A DNA stretch of 59,722 nt from a bacterium (GCA_021787665.1 JAJYLN010000015.1:1-59722); one strand, 5' to 3'. Shown: positions 7,711-15,875, counted from the stretch's first letter. A program made the numbers and translations. Notes: a model not told the origin generated them from the letters alone.

Positions 7711-7951
7711 GGATTTACAGCCAGTTGTTGACAATTGCATTTTTGCGGTTCATATACCTTTTCTATTTTTCTCAACCCAAGCGATCCAGGACCAGGGAAT
7801 AGCGGGTTGGAAAATGTATGCAGCGGGTCCTCGAGGAGAAAGGATTGGATGATTAGCCGACCGACGCCGGCAGTGACTAACTAAAAACAGCCGCACGGCA
7901 GTGCCTCGGTCATGTTGTTGCGGGGTCGATGATCGTGTGGGCGCCGAGCCA
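7711..7951. other. Intergenic stretch without a recognisable gene
   Basis: It lies between the lipoprotein promoter and the end of the ABC operon. A short GCCG-TG-CGGC hairpin followed by TGTTTTT on the minus strand (about 7882-7898) could be a weak terminator for the ABC operon. Nothing else was recognised. Confidence 0.3.
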
Positions 7952-9085
7952 TTATCCGATCCGCTTCTTGAACCTCGCGGCGCTGAGCAGGAAGAGCGCG
8001 ACCCCGAACGCGGCAAGGGCGAGGGCGTACGGCCACAGCACGGACAGACCCGCACCCTTCATGAAGATGTAGCGGACTATCACGATGAAGTACCTGAGCG
8101 GGATCAGGTAGGTGAAGTACTGGACCGAGACGGGCATGTTGTCTATCGGCGAGAACACGCCGGAGAGCAGGATGATCGGCATGATCAGGAGCATGGATAT
8201 CATCATCGCCTGCTGCTGTGTCTTCGATACGGTCGAGATGAGCAGGCCCAGGCCGAGCGTGGTGAGCAGGAAGAGCGCGGACAGGAGGAACAGGAGCACG
8301 AAGCTGCCGTGGAGCGGTATCCCGAACCAGAACACCGCGACGAGCGTGACGAGCACGATGTCGATGAAGCTTATGATCGCGAAGGGCAGGAGCTTGCCCG
8401 CGATGAGCTCCACCGGCCGTATGGGGGTGACGATGAGCTGCTCGATGGTGCCCCGCTCCTTCTCTTTCACGATGGCCATGGACGTGAGCACGGTGCTGAT
8501 GATCATGAGCACCAGAGCGAACACGCCCGGCACCATGAAGTCCCTGCTCTTCAGGGTGGGGTTGTACCACACCCGCGGCCGGACGTCGAGGGGCACTACC
8601 GGCTTCAGGCCGCTCCTCGAGATCCGCGCGTCCGAGAGCTCCAGCGCCCTGTGGGCGATGATCTGCTCCAGGTACGACCTGACCATCGTCGCATAGATGG
8701 CGTTTGACCCGTCGATCACGGTCTGTACCACGGCCCGCCTGCCCCGGTCGATGTCCCTCTCGAGCCCCTCGGGTATGACGATACCGACCATGTCCGAATT
8801 GTCGTCGATGTCCGCACGCACGGCGGACAGGGAGGACACGCTGTCCCGTATGACGAAGTAGCCGGACGCGGTAAGGTCGCTCAGGATGGCCCTGCTCTGC
8901 ATGCTCCTGTCCAGATCGCACACCACGACAGGCACCGCGGTCACGTCGAGCGTCGCCGCGTACCCGAACAGGGTGAGCTGGATGATCGGGGCCATGAACG
9001 CGATGAACAGCATGCGCCTATCGCGCCTGAGCTGGATGAGCTCCTTGCGCGCTATCGCCTTGACCCGCAATAAAAATATCTTCAA
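7952..9085 (-). CDS. ABC-2 type permease, YbhR-like subunit of a multidrug efflux transporter
   Basis: About 377 residues. The layout is that of ABC-2 exporters: one N-terminal membrane helix (about 20-40), a large periplasmic domain, then five helices towards the C-terminus with the conserved ELIVTPIRPVELI-like cytoplasmic loop. The TTG at 9085 overlaps the TGA of the upstream permease and has GAAGAG 6 bases before it. A GTG at 9115 in the same frame is the alternative and would add ten residues. It should pair with the permease at 9082-10227 to form the membrane channel driven by the two ATPases upstream. Confidence 0.85.
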   Translation of the reverse strand: MKIFLLRVKAIARKELIQLRRDRRMLFIAFMAPIIQLTLFGYAATLDVTAVPVVVCDLDRSMQSRAILSDLTASGYFVIRDSVSSLSAVRADIDDNSDMVGIVIPEGLERDIDRGRRAVVQTVIDGSNAIYATMVRSYLEQIIAHRALELSDARISRSGLKPVVPLDVRPRVWYNPTLKSRDFMVPGVFALVLMIISTVLTSMAIVKEKERGTIEQLIVTPIRPVELIAGKLLPFAIISFIDIVLVTLVAVFWFGIPLHGSFVLLFLLSALFLLTTLGLGLLISTVSKTQQQAMMISMLLIMPIILLSGVFSPIDNMPVSVQYFTYLIPLRYFIVIVRYIFMKGAGLSVLWPYALALAAFGVALFLLSAARFKKRIG

Positions 9086-10227
9086 TCGAGGCTCTTCTTC
9101 GTCCTGAGTATGCACAGGGCGAGCACGATGGCGGAGATCAGGACCATGATCAGGAGCTGGACCCAGAGCACGGATATGCCCATGTCCTTCAGGAAGATGC
9201 CCCTCAGAACGACGAGGAAGTACCTGGCCGGCACCACGTACGAGAATACCCTGAGTGCGAGGGGCATGCTACTGATGGGGTAGATGAACCCGGACAGCAG
9301 GAGCGAGGGCAGCATGGTGCCCACGAATGACATTTGCATCGCCACCTGCTGCGACTTCGTAATGGCGGAGAACAGGAACCCTATGCCCATGGCGCTTACG
9401 AGGAACAGGAAGGTGCTGAAGGTCAGGAGCAGGAGGCTCCCCTTGAGTGGCACGTGGAACACGGAGACCGCTACGAGCGTGACGAGCGCCACCTGCACGA
9501 AGCCTATCGCGATGTACGGCACGAGCTTGCCCACGATGAGCTCCTCCACCCTCACCGGGGACACGATGAGCTGCTCCATGGTCCCCCGCTCGTACTCCCG
9601 TGCCACGCTCTGCGACGTCATGAGCACCCCGAGTATCATGAGTATCGTCGCGATGAGGCCGGGCACGATGAAGTTCTCCGTGCGCAGGGTCTGGTTGTAC
9701 CAGATGCGAAGCCTTTCGGACAGGAGCGGGAAGTTGCGCAGGAGCCCGGAGGCGCCCTGCCGGTCGAGGACGCGCCTCGTGAGGTCCAGGGAGTACCCCT
9801 GTGCAGCGGCAATGAAGTATCCGAGCGCGACGCCGCCGACGTTCGCGTCCGTCCCGTCGATGAGGAGCTGGACGCTCGCGGTCCTGCCGGCGTCGATCTC
9901 CCGGGCGAAGTCCGGCGGGACGATGACCCCGATCTTTATGTCTCCCCTCTCAAGCGCGCGCGTTATGCCCGCCCTGCTGTCCGGAGTGTCTTTGACGACG
10001 AAGTAGGACGAGGCCGTCACCGCGCTCATGAGCTGCCTGCTCTCCTGCGTGCGCGATTGGTCGAAGACGCCCATGGGTATGTGCCTGATATCGAAGCTGA
10101 CCGCGTAGCCGAACAGCAGGAGCTGAATGATGGGGATCATGATGACCGCGGCGAGGCTTATCGGGTCCCGCATGATCTGGATGAGCTCCTTCTTCATGAT
10201 GGGGCCGAGCAGGCTATGCCTTCCCAT
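9082..10227 (-). CDS. ABC-2 type permease, YbhS-like subunit
   Basis: 381 residues, with the same topology as its downstream neighbour: first helix near residues 25-45, a periplasmic domain of about 130 residues, and five C-terminal helices with the motif YERGTMEQLIVSPV before the second helix. GGAGG lies 9 bases upstream of the ATG. It overlaps the ATPase gene by 14 bases and the next permease by 4, which indicates translational coupling. In YbhFSR-type exporters two different permeases form a heterodimer; the substrate here is unknown. Confidence 0.87.
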   Translation of the reverse strand: MGRHSLLGPIMKKELIQIMRDPISLAAVIMIPIIQLLLFGYAVSFDIRHIPMGVFDQSRTQESRQLMSAVTASSYFVVKDTPDSRAGITRALERGDIKIGVIVPPDFAREIDAGRTASVQLLIDGTDANVGGVALGYFIAAAQGYSLDLTRRVLDRQGASGLLRNFPLLSERLRIWYNQTLRTENFIVPGLIATILMILGVLMTSQSVAREYERGTMEQLIVSPVRVEELIVGKLVPYIAIGFVQVALVTLVAVSVFHVPLKGSLLLLTFSTFLFLVSAMGIGFLFSAITKSQQVAMQMSFVGTMLPSLLLSGFIYPISSMPLALRVFSYVVPARYFLVVLRGIFLKDMGISVLWVQLLIMVLISAIVLALCILRTKKSLD

Positions 10228-11173
10228 GATTGGTGTCCTCCTGCCGGATCAGGCTTATGAATATGTCTTCCAGCGACGGCGGGATGGTGTCGATCCTGCG
10301 CACCGCTATGCCGCTTTTGGCCAGTAGTCCGGACACCGCCTTTATCACCGGGCCGGCCTCTCCGGCGGGTGACGGGGTGACGGCGTGGATGAGCCTGCCG
10401 AAGAAGGAGACCTCCTCCATCGTCTCCAGGGTCTTGATGAGCCCGAGCGCCTCCGAGGGGGAGTCCGTGTCGATCTCCACGATCGTCCCATGCATCCGCG
10501 TGCGCTTTATCTCGAGCGGCGTGCCCTCGGCCACGAGCCTGCCGTTATAGACGAAGCCCAGCCTCTTGCAGTTCTCGGCCTCGTCCATGTAGTGGGTCGT
10601 CACGAACATGGTCATGCCTCCCTGCGCGAGGATGTAGATGAGGTCCCAGAACATCCGGCGCGAGTCCGGGTCCACCCCGGCCGTGGGCTCGTCGAGGAAC
10701 AGTATCCTGGGCCCGTGGATCACCGAGCACCCGAGCGCGAGCCTCTGCTTCCACCCCACCGAGAGGGACGAGGTCATGGCACGCCCTCTCCCCTCGAGCC
10801 CCACCAGCCCGAGTATCTCCCGCTTCCTCGCCCTCAGTGTGCTGTCGTCCACGCCGTAGATGTTCCCGAAGAAGTCTATGTTCTCCGAGACCGTGAGGTC
10901 GTTGTAGAGGGAGAACTTCTGGGACATGTAGCCAATGGAGCTCTTCACATCGTCCGGCCGCCGCGCGACGTCGAACCCGGCCACGGTGGCGGAGCCGGAG
11001 CTCGGCATGAGCAGCCCGCACAGCATCTTCACGGTCGTGGTCTTGCCGGCGCCGTTCGGGCCCAGGAACCCGAACACCTCCCCCTTCCCGACGGTGAGCG
11101 TAATACCGTCGACCGCGACGAAGTCGCCGAAGCGCTTCCCGAGGCTTACCGCGTCGATGACCGGCACCGTCAT
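10214..11173 (-). CDS. ABC transporter ATPase (YbhF-like half), with degenerate signature motif
   Basis: 319 residues. Walker A GPNGAGKT is at 38-45, the Q-loop YMSQKFSLY at about 82-90 and Walker B ILFLDEP at 157-163, followed by a D-loop and an H-loop (FVTTHYMDEAE). The signature motif reads SLSVGWKQR (about 136-144) instead of LSGGMKQR, so the Gly pair is replaced by Val-Gly-Trp. The partner ATPase at 11262 has a canonical LSGG. Together they look like the two halves of the fused YbhF ATPase, encoded separately. The C-terminal 90 residues form the DUF4162-type regulatory tail. AGGAG precedes the ATG. Confidence 0.87.
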   Translation of the reverse strand: MTVPVIDAVSLGKRFGDFVAVDGITLTVGKGEVFGFLGPNGAGKTTTVKMLCGLLMPSSGSATVAGFDVARRPDDVKSSIGYMSQKFSLYNDLTVSENIDFFGNIYGVDDSTLRARKREILGLVGLEGRGRAMTSSLSVGWKQRLALGCSVIHGPRILFLDEPTAGVDPDSRRMFWDLIYILAQGGMTMFVTTHYMDEAENCKRLGFVYNGRLVAEGTPLEIKRTRMHGTIVEIDTDSPSEALGLIKTLETMEEVSFFGRLIHAVTPSPAGEAGPVIKAVSGLLAKSGIAVRRIDTIPPSLEDIFISLIRQEDTNHGKA

Positions 11174-11191
11174 GCCCGCTCCTTCTTGATC

Positions 11192-11230
11192 CCCCCTCTT
11201 AAGATAAGAGGGGCATAGGGGGCGTTATGA
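11192..11230. repeat. Interspersed hairpin repeat between the two ABC ATPase genes
   Basis: The stem CCCCTCTTA (11193-11201) pairs with TAAGAGGGG (11205-11213) and is followed by GGGGGCGTTATGA. It is the reverse complement of the element at 2832-2871. It sits inside an otherwise tight operon. Confidence 0.65.
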
Positions 11231-11261
11231 TATGGCCGGTTTTCTGTAATTCCCGAAGATC

Positions 11262-12206
11262 TCATACCTGCTCCTTCTTGATGATGGACACGAAGACGTC
11301 CTCGAGCGTCGCGGGTACGAATCCGGTCCGGTCCACCGGGACGCCGCTGCCGGCGAGTATCCGCCTCACATCGTCCGCGTAGGCTGTGTCCGGCCTGTCC
11401 ACGCGGATGTGGACCCTATCACCGAGTATGTGGACCCTGCTGTAGGCGCCGGTGGTGCCGTCCGGGCCCGGCCGGGCAAGCACCTGTTTTGCGCGCAGGG
11501 GGTCCGACAGCACCACCTCGAGCATCGTGCCCCTGACGAGAGTCCTGATGTGCTGTGGCGTATCGACGACCGGGAGAACGCCGTCGCTCATGAGCGCGAT
11601 CGTCGTGCACCGGTCCGCCTCGTCCATGTACGGCGTCGACAGGAAGATCGTCATGCCCCGGTGCAGGAAGGAGTCGAGAATCTGCCAGAACTCGCGTCTC
11701 GATACCGGATCCACCCCGGTCGTGGGCTCGTCGAGGATGAGCAGCCGCGGCTGATGGATGAGCGTGCAGGCCAGCCCGAGCTTCTGCTTCATGCCCCCGG
11801 AGAGCTTGCCGGCGAGCCTCTTCGTGAAGCGGTCAAGGCCCGTGAACTTCAGGAGGTAATCCCGTTGCCGGGTGAAGTCCTCCCTGCCGACCGAGCGCAG
11901 CTTCGCGAAGAACTCCAGGTTCTCGTCTACGGTGAGCTCCTCGTAAAGGCTGAACCTCTGGGGCATGTACCCGACCATCATGCCGGCATCAGACTTTCGG
12001 GCCACCGCATCCACGCCGAACACCCTTACGGAGCCGCTGTCCGGGGACATGACGCCGGTCAGGAGCCTCATGAGCGTGGTCTTGCCGGCGCCGTCCGGGC
12101 CGATCAGCCCGAAGAGCTCGCCGGTGTCTATACGGAGGTCGACGCCGGCCACCGCGTGCATGTCGCCGAAGGATCTTCTCAGTCCGGAGGTCTCGACCGC
12201 GAGCAT
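11262..12206 (-). CDS. ABC transporter ATPase (YbhF-like half), canonical
   Basis: 314 residues. Walker A GPDGAGKT is at 36-43, the Q-loop MPQRFSLYEEL at about 81-91, the signature LSGGMKQ at 135-141 and Walker B LLILDEP at 155-161, with H-loop FLSTPYMDEAD, where Pro takes the place of the usual His. The C-terminal tail is DUF4162-like. It lies upstream of the second ATPase and two permeases. The adaptor gene that would normally precede it is separated by about 2.2 kb of inserted material. An AGGAT sequence lies 6 bases before the ATG. Confidence 0.87.
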   Translation of the reverse strand: MLAVETSGLRRSFGDMHAVAGVDLRIDTGELFGLIGPDGAGKTTLMRLLTGVMSPDSGSVRVFGVDAVARKSDAGMMVGYMPQRFSLYEELTVDENLEFFAKLRSVGREDFTRQRDYLLKFTGLDRFTKRLAGKLSGGMKQKLGLACTLIHQPRLLILDEPTTGVDPVSRREFWQILDSFLHRGMTIFLSTPYMDEADRCTTIALMSDGVLPVVDTPQHIRTLVRGTMLEVVLSDPLRAKQVLARPGPDGTTGAYSRVHILGDRVHIRVDRPDTAYADDVRRILAGSGVPVDRTGFVPATLEDVFVSIIKKEQV

Positions 12207-12216
12207 ACGTTATCCT

Positions 12217-12385
12217 AAAGCGGCTTTCAGCCGCATCCAAAAAGCCCTCACCCTATCCCTCTCCCAAAGGGCGAGGGAATTGAATCCCTTCCCCCATTGG
12301 GGTAAGGTTAGGATGAGGACTTTCTTTGCATTTTTCATAGAAGTTACAATGTAAGATTCTAACCCTGCCTCCGGAAGGGAGGCAG
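12217..12385. repeat. Composite intergenic repeat, copy 1
   Basis: In order it holds: GCGGCTTTCAGCCGC (small hairpin, about 12222-12236); CCTCACCCTAT with CTCTCCCAAAGGGCGAGG (12246-12278); a TGCATT-TTCATAGAAGTTACAAT block (12327-12350); and a CTGCCTCC/GGAGGCAG hairpin (12365-12385). The first and third blocks recur in the same order at 50343-50531, and the second recurs at 59319-59351. The right-hand edge cuts into an AlbA_2 gene fragment. Confidence 0.6.
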
Positions 12386-12477
12386 CAATCTCTTTATCGG
12401 GGTCACGCAACCCTCCCTTAAACTCGATCGTATCCTTCGCCTTCCTTCAGGGTTATGATTAGTTCCTTCTTATCCAT
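12375..12477 (-). pseudogene. N-terminal fragment of an AlbA_2 (Schlafen-like) ATP-binding protein, frameshifted
   Basis: From the ATG at 12477, preceded by AAGGA, the frame reads MDKKELIITLKEGEG. After a one-base shift it continues as DTIEFKGGLRDPDKEIAAS, matching the opening of AlbA_2/Schlafen-type helix-turn-helix proteins (usual pattern EGE-x-x-x-EFKxSL). The fragment ends where the composite repeat begins. Such genes are common between hsdM and hsdS in type I restriction loci, and an hsdM 5' fragment lies just upstream on the same strand, so both are probably relics of one locus. Confidence 0.6.
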
Positions 12478-12530
12478 TTTGTCCTTACAAATTATTTCGT
12501 CTAATAGGCGCTGCTTTCATTTCCCCTTTG

Positions 12531-12653
12531 TCAAATGTGTAGACTTGGTCCCGGTTTCCTCTCCTTCTTAATTTCTCCCTGAAACAAAAAGCCCATAGAT
12601 TCTACTAAATTTGAAATATATGTAAAAGCATAAATATCTATATATTCTTCCAT
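12531..12653 (-). other. Short open fragment of 40 codons, unrecognised
   Basis: An AT-rich frame opening at the ATG at 12653, and open further upstream to the IS edge, reads MEEYIDIYAFTYISNLVES and ends PGPSLHI. It has the feel of real coding sequence (hydrophobic/charged alternation, no low complexity) but no ribosome-binding site and no family I can name. It lies between the decayed IS and the AlbA_2 fragment and is probably the 3' end of a gene cut by the IS. Confidence 0.3.
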
Positions 12654-12675
12654 ATTTTTATCATATTTTACTACT

Positions 12676-13517
12676 ACATAGAGGAGACCCTACTTGTATA
12701 GACATATGTTATGCCGCATATTTCGTTGTTTCCCTGTTAAACAATGCGCGAATCTTTTCTGGATTTTTAGCAAGGCTACGTAAAACACCGATGGTCGTGG
12801 ACTTCATTTCACGAAAACTGAACTGTCCAGCATGCCCACGATTGCCAGACTTCACTGCACGACGCATATGCAATCGGTATCGTGCCCCCGTAGCCGTGAT
12901 GACGGGTGTCTTCCCTTTGCGTCCCCAAGTAGTTCCCGCATGATAATCGCTCCTTATACCAGATTCGTCACCAAACCATATTTCTGCTCTTTCCTGACGC
13001 GCTTCTTGTTCTATCTCGGGATATTCTTCATGGAGCCAGCGCTGAACCAGTTCAGGGTCCTGCTGATAGGCTCGCCACCATGGCTCTTGTGGCGTTATTC
13101 CCAGTTGGGCCAGCTGCCGCCTTACTGAGTTTACGCTCAATTTGATCCCGTATCTCCGATGTATCAGAACGGCAAGTGCACTTCGTGTCCCTAGGGCAAA
13201 GGGAAACGTATACTGTCGAGGTTCTCCCTGCGTTACTACCCTGTATACCCAAGCTATCATCCGTCCCGTCAGCCTGTGGAGACGCCCCCCTCGCTTCTTT
13301 GCACCAAGCGCATCCCAGCCACCACTACGGTACAGTGCAAGCCAATTATAACTACACGCCCGACAAAAACCCATTGCCTTACTTACCTGCTCCGGACTTT
13401 GCCCGCTTTGTACCTGCGCTACTGCACACTTTCTCATCCCGGTTACAACAGCATGCTTTAATCGCCTTCCATCAACTTTCTTCATGCCTATAATACCAGT
13501 ACATCCTTTAACTATGT
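12676..13517 (-). mobile_element. IS630-type insertion sequence, internally deleted (about 0.84 kb)
   Basis: Imperfect inverted ends can be aligned: ACATAG-AGGA-TACTTGTATAG on the left (from about 12676) against ACATAG-AGGA-TACTGGTATTATAG on the right (from about 13517, reversed). Between them lies one transposase gene lacking its catalytic middle. The element truncates hsdM on its right side. Exact ends are uncertain by some 10-25 bases, and I could not identify a clear TA duplication. Confidence 0.55.
12709..13485 (-). pseudogene. IS630-family transposase with internal deletion
   Basis: The 258-residue frame begins with the helix-turn-helix region typical of IS630 (SPEQVSKAMGF, RSGGWDALGAKKRGGR), continues through the winged-helix linker and reaches the first catalytic Asp in IWFGDESGIRSDY. 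It then jumps from ARYRLHM straight to the C-terminal region SFREMKSTTIGVLRSL ending KYAA. The block that should carry the second Asp (DGHPxH) and the Glu (PPYSPxLNPxE) is absent, some 80-90 residues short of the usual 340 or so. The reading frame is preserved, but the product cannot be an active DDE enzyme. Confidence 0.75.
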
Positions 13518-13682
13518 CATTACTATTATGGACTGATGAGGAAGTCCAAGAACAACGTGCTTGTACTCGGCAGCATCCATGTTGTTGCGCAGCTTATCAG
13601 CAGCCTTCCAGAGCTTTTCTTCGAACCCGAGGATTGCACCGTTACCATTCTGTTGTTTGCGGGTTTTTGCCTTTTTTTGCAT
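13512..13682 (-). pseudogene. hsdM: hsdM 5' fragment (type I restriction-modification methyltransferase)
   Basis: The ATG at 13682 starts a 56-codon frame. After a Lys-rich opening its residues [14 protein letters not shown] and [21 protein letters not shown] match the beginning of type I DNA methyltransferase M subunits very closely. At about 13545 the similarity stops (the family continues IFLKYISD) and sequence of the IS630 end takes over, giving PHQSIIVMT and a stop. No methylase catalytic motif, hsdS or hsdR remains in the window. It starts five bases after the stop of the YecA/SEC-C gene. Confidence 0.8.
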
Positions 13683-13687
13683 TTTAT

Positions 13688-14398
13688 TCAATTTGGCTTT
13701 CCACAGCAATGCTTGTATTTCTTGCCGCTCCCGCAAGGACAGGGGGCATTCCTTTCTATATTTTTACTCGCGAAAGATGCAAATGCCCGCATTTCATGTG
13801 CTGTCCGGATTCTTGCACACTTCAAATCTATATGTATCCTTGCTATACAATCTGCGACGACACCCACAGCCTGATGGATCGATTCCCGGGTTTTATCCAA
13901 CTCTTTATCTTCGCCTTCTTTTTCATAAAGCTCTTTTATGTTGTTTACAATAGCCTCCATCTTAAAGAGCCCTTCAATAGCATTATTGCCTTCTTTGGAA
14001 AGATCCTGTTCAGCGGTTCTTCCTAAGTCGAGTCCTCTTGCAAACCTGGATACCAGTGAACAAATATCGGTCAAGAATCTTTTTGTATCATCGAAGGTGG
14101 GAAGATATTCGATGTCCGGCAACAACAGAGGCTCTTTTCCGGCTTCCCACGCGCCAAGTATATTCCAGAGGGATAAAATGTTTCCTATGACTAATTCTAC
14201 CGTTTCTTTAGAAAGACGATCTGGTTCGTGGTCGCCAAAAATCTCCGGTATAAGCTGGGAGGGTAGAACCATTTTGGGCGCTGCCAGGCAGCCATAGAGC
14301 AGTCCATATACCTCCGTGACGGAAAGCATTGCTCCAGACTTTATTAAGTACTCTGCCATCAACCTGTCGCCGCAATATTCGTGTAATGGAACATTCAT
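13688..14398 (-). CDS. YecA/UPF0149-family protein with C-terminal SEC-C zinc motif
   Basis: 236 residues. The N-terminal part (about 20-170) has the all-helical pattern of UPF0149/YecA proteins ([28 protein letters not shown]). The last 25 residues form a SEC-C motif, [18 protein letters not shown], which binds one zinc and occurs in SecA and many loosely defined adaptor proteins. Its precise job is unknown. It starts nine bases after the stop of the adaptor gene, with no clear ribosome-binding site, and ATG codons at 14359 or 14326 are alternatives. It may belong to the inserted segment that separates the efflux adaptor from its ATPases. Confidence 0.75.
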   Translation of the reverse strand: MNVPLHEYCGDRLMAEYLIKSGAMLSVTEVYGLLYGCLAAPKMVLPSQLIPEIFGDHEPDRLSKETVELVIGNILSLWNILGAWEAGKEPLLLPDIEYLPTFDDTKRFLTDICSLVSRFARGLDLGRTAEQDLSKEGNNAIEGLFKMEAIVNNIKELYEKEGEDKELDKTRESIHQAVGVVADCIARIHIDLKCARIRTAHEMRAFASFASKNIERNAPCPCGSGKKYKHCCGKPN

Positions 14399-14407
14399 AG
14401 CAGATTT

Positions 14408-15289
14408 TCATTTCGCCTCGAACACCGCGTCCGCCGGCATACCCGGCCTCAGCAGCATCCGCTCGTTGTCGATGGAGACCTTTACCGCGAACACGAGCGA
14501 TGTCCTGTCTTCCTTCGTCTGCACGTCGTGCGGCGTAAACTCCGCCTTGTCGGCTATCCGCTCGACCCTGCCCTCGAAGGTCGTGTGCGGGAAACCGTCC
14601 ACCTTCAGCGCGATGCGCTGCCCCAGCCATACCCTGCCGAGGTCGAGGTCGCTTACGTATATCTTTATCCAGGGCCTGTGCAGGTCACCGAGCGTGAACA
14701 CCGTTGAGCCCGGCATGACGACGTCCCCCCGCTCGTAGTTTTTCGTCAGGACGACGCCCGTGATGGGCGATGCGATCGATGCTTCGTCGAGCTCGACGTC
14801 CGCAAGCCGCAGCGTGTTCTGCGCCTCCCGACTCATCGCCACGGCTGCCTTCAACTGCGCGCGCGCCGCGTCTGTCCGGGACTGGACGAGGTCGAGCTGC
14901 TGGCGCGAGGCGCCGCCCTTCCCGTAGAGCGCCCGGACCCTCACGAGGTCCCTTTCTATGTACCCGAGCTGGGCCTGTGCGGCCCTGATCTGCTCGGACG
15001 CGGCGTCGAGGCCTGCCAGGGCCCTGTCCTTCTGGGCGGTCAGGTCGCGGGTCGTCAGCCTCACGATGACCTCGCCCCGGTCGACCCGGTCACCCTCGTC
15101 TACCCCGAGCCACGCGATGCGTCCCGGGATCTTCGAGGCAACGTCGTACTCCGTGACCTCGATGGTGCCGCTGCCGGTCACCGGGCCGGCGCCCCTGCCC
15201 GAGCAAGAAGCCACGAGCATGCCGAGCATGCCTGCGAGCACAAAGAGCGGTCGTCGTGCATGTTGGAATATCACCCTCATCTCCTCCAT
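14408..15289 (-). CDS. HlyD/YbhG-like membrane fusion (adaptor) lipoprotein of the ABC efflux system
   Basis: 293 residues. A signal peptide with lipobox LVASC (Cys at about 29) anchors it in the inner membrane. Then come a first lipoyl half-domain (KIPGRIAWLGVDEGDRVDRGE), a coiled-coil hairpin (about 75-165), the second lipoyl half (ASPITGVVLTKNYERGDVV) and a beta-barrel domain. The ATG at 15289 or that at 15280 (MRVIF) could be the start; purine-rich sequence precedes both. It probably joins the YbhFSR-like ATPases and permeases at 7.9-12.2 kb to an outer-membrane channel, despite the 2.2-kb interruption. Confidence 0.83.
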   Translation of the reverse strand: MEEMRVIFQHARRPLFVLAGMLGMLVASCSGRGAGPVTGSGTIEVTEYDVASKIPGRIAWLGVDEGDRVDRGEVIVRLTTRDLTAQKDRALAGLDAASEQIRAAQAQLGYIERDLVRVRALYGKGGASRQQLDLVQSRTDAARAQLKAAVAMSREAQNTLRLADVELDEASIASPITGVVLTKNYERGDVVMPGSTVFTLGDLHRPWIKIYVSDLDLGRVWLGQRIALKVDGFPHTTFEGRVERIADKAEFTPHDVQTKEDRTSLVFAVKVSIDNERMLLRPGMPADAVFEAK

Positions 15290-15428
15290 CTCCCTTTACC
15301 CTCTTTTGTCCTTTTTCGGGAGCGACAAGTCAACTGTTTGGGCACCCACGGCATAACGTGGCGTCGGGTTATGCTTGACAAGGCGCAGCGCCTGCGGAAA
15401 CAATGACGGACCAAAAAGGAAGGTCACG

Positions 15429-15875
15429 ATGGACAGGAAGCGCATTTTTTCGTTTGTGACGGTACTATCGATATTGTTGCTCGGTACGGGGTGCCATAGG
15501 TCGGGCGCTCCGGCCATGGTCATAAACATAACGCCGGGGCTGTGGCAGATAACGGCCACGGAAGGCATGAAGGGCATGCCCGGCACGCAGCAAAGTAAGA
15601 CCATGACGCACTGTATTACGGCGAGCGACCTCAGGAAGAGCGCAGACAAGTGGATCCTCGGCATGGAAGGCTGCAAGAACGAGAACTTCGTCCCCTCGGG
15701 CAATACCGTGACCTGGCAGGTGAAGTGCACGGGCACTTGGGCAGGCAGCGGGACGGGGAGTGCCGATTTCGAGGGCGACACCTATACTAGCGAGGTCTCG
15801 GTCCCTATCATCTACGACGGTCACCCGACCGGCCAGGTCGAGTTCAAGGGCAGGCGACTCGGCGACTGTCAGTGA
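15429..15875 (+). CDS. DUF3617 family lipoprotein
   Basis: 148 residues. The ATG at 15429 is chosen because GGAAGG lies just upstream and a lipoprotein signal follows (lipobox LGTGC, Cys at about 23). The mature part shows the DUF3617 pattern: PGLWQITATEGMKGMPG, a Cys-containing THCITASD segment, MEGCKNENF, a VTWQVKCTG strand and a final KGRRLGDC. Proteins of this family are small exported beta-rich proteins of unknown role. It is transcribed away from the efflux operon. A TTGACA at 15374-15379 might be its -35 box, but no convincing -10 was seen. Confidence 0.8.
   Translation: MDRKRIFSFVTVLSILLLGTGCHRSGAPAMVINITPGLWQITATEGMKGMPGTQQSKTMTHCITASDLRKSADKWILGMEGCKNENFVPSGNTVTWQVKCTGTWAGSGTGSADFEGDTYTSEVSVPIIYDGHPTGQVEFKGRRLGDCQ

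Noticed and set aside
11193-11213. Intrinsic terminator between the two ABC ATPase genes
   Set aside because: The hairpin is strong but has no T-run and is a copy of a scattered repeat, so termination is not supported.
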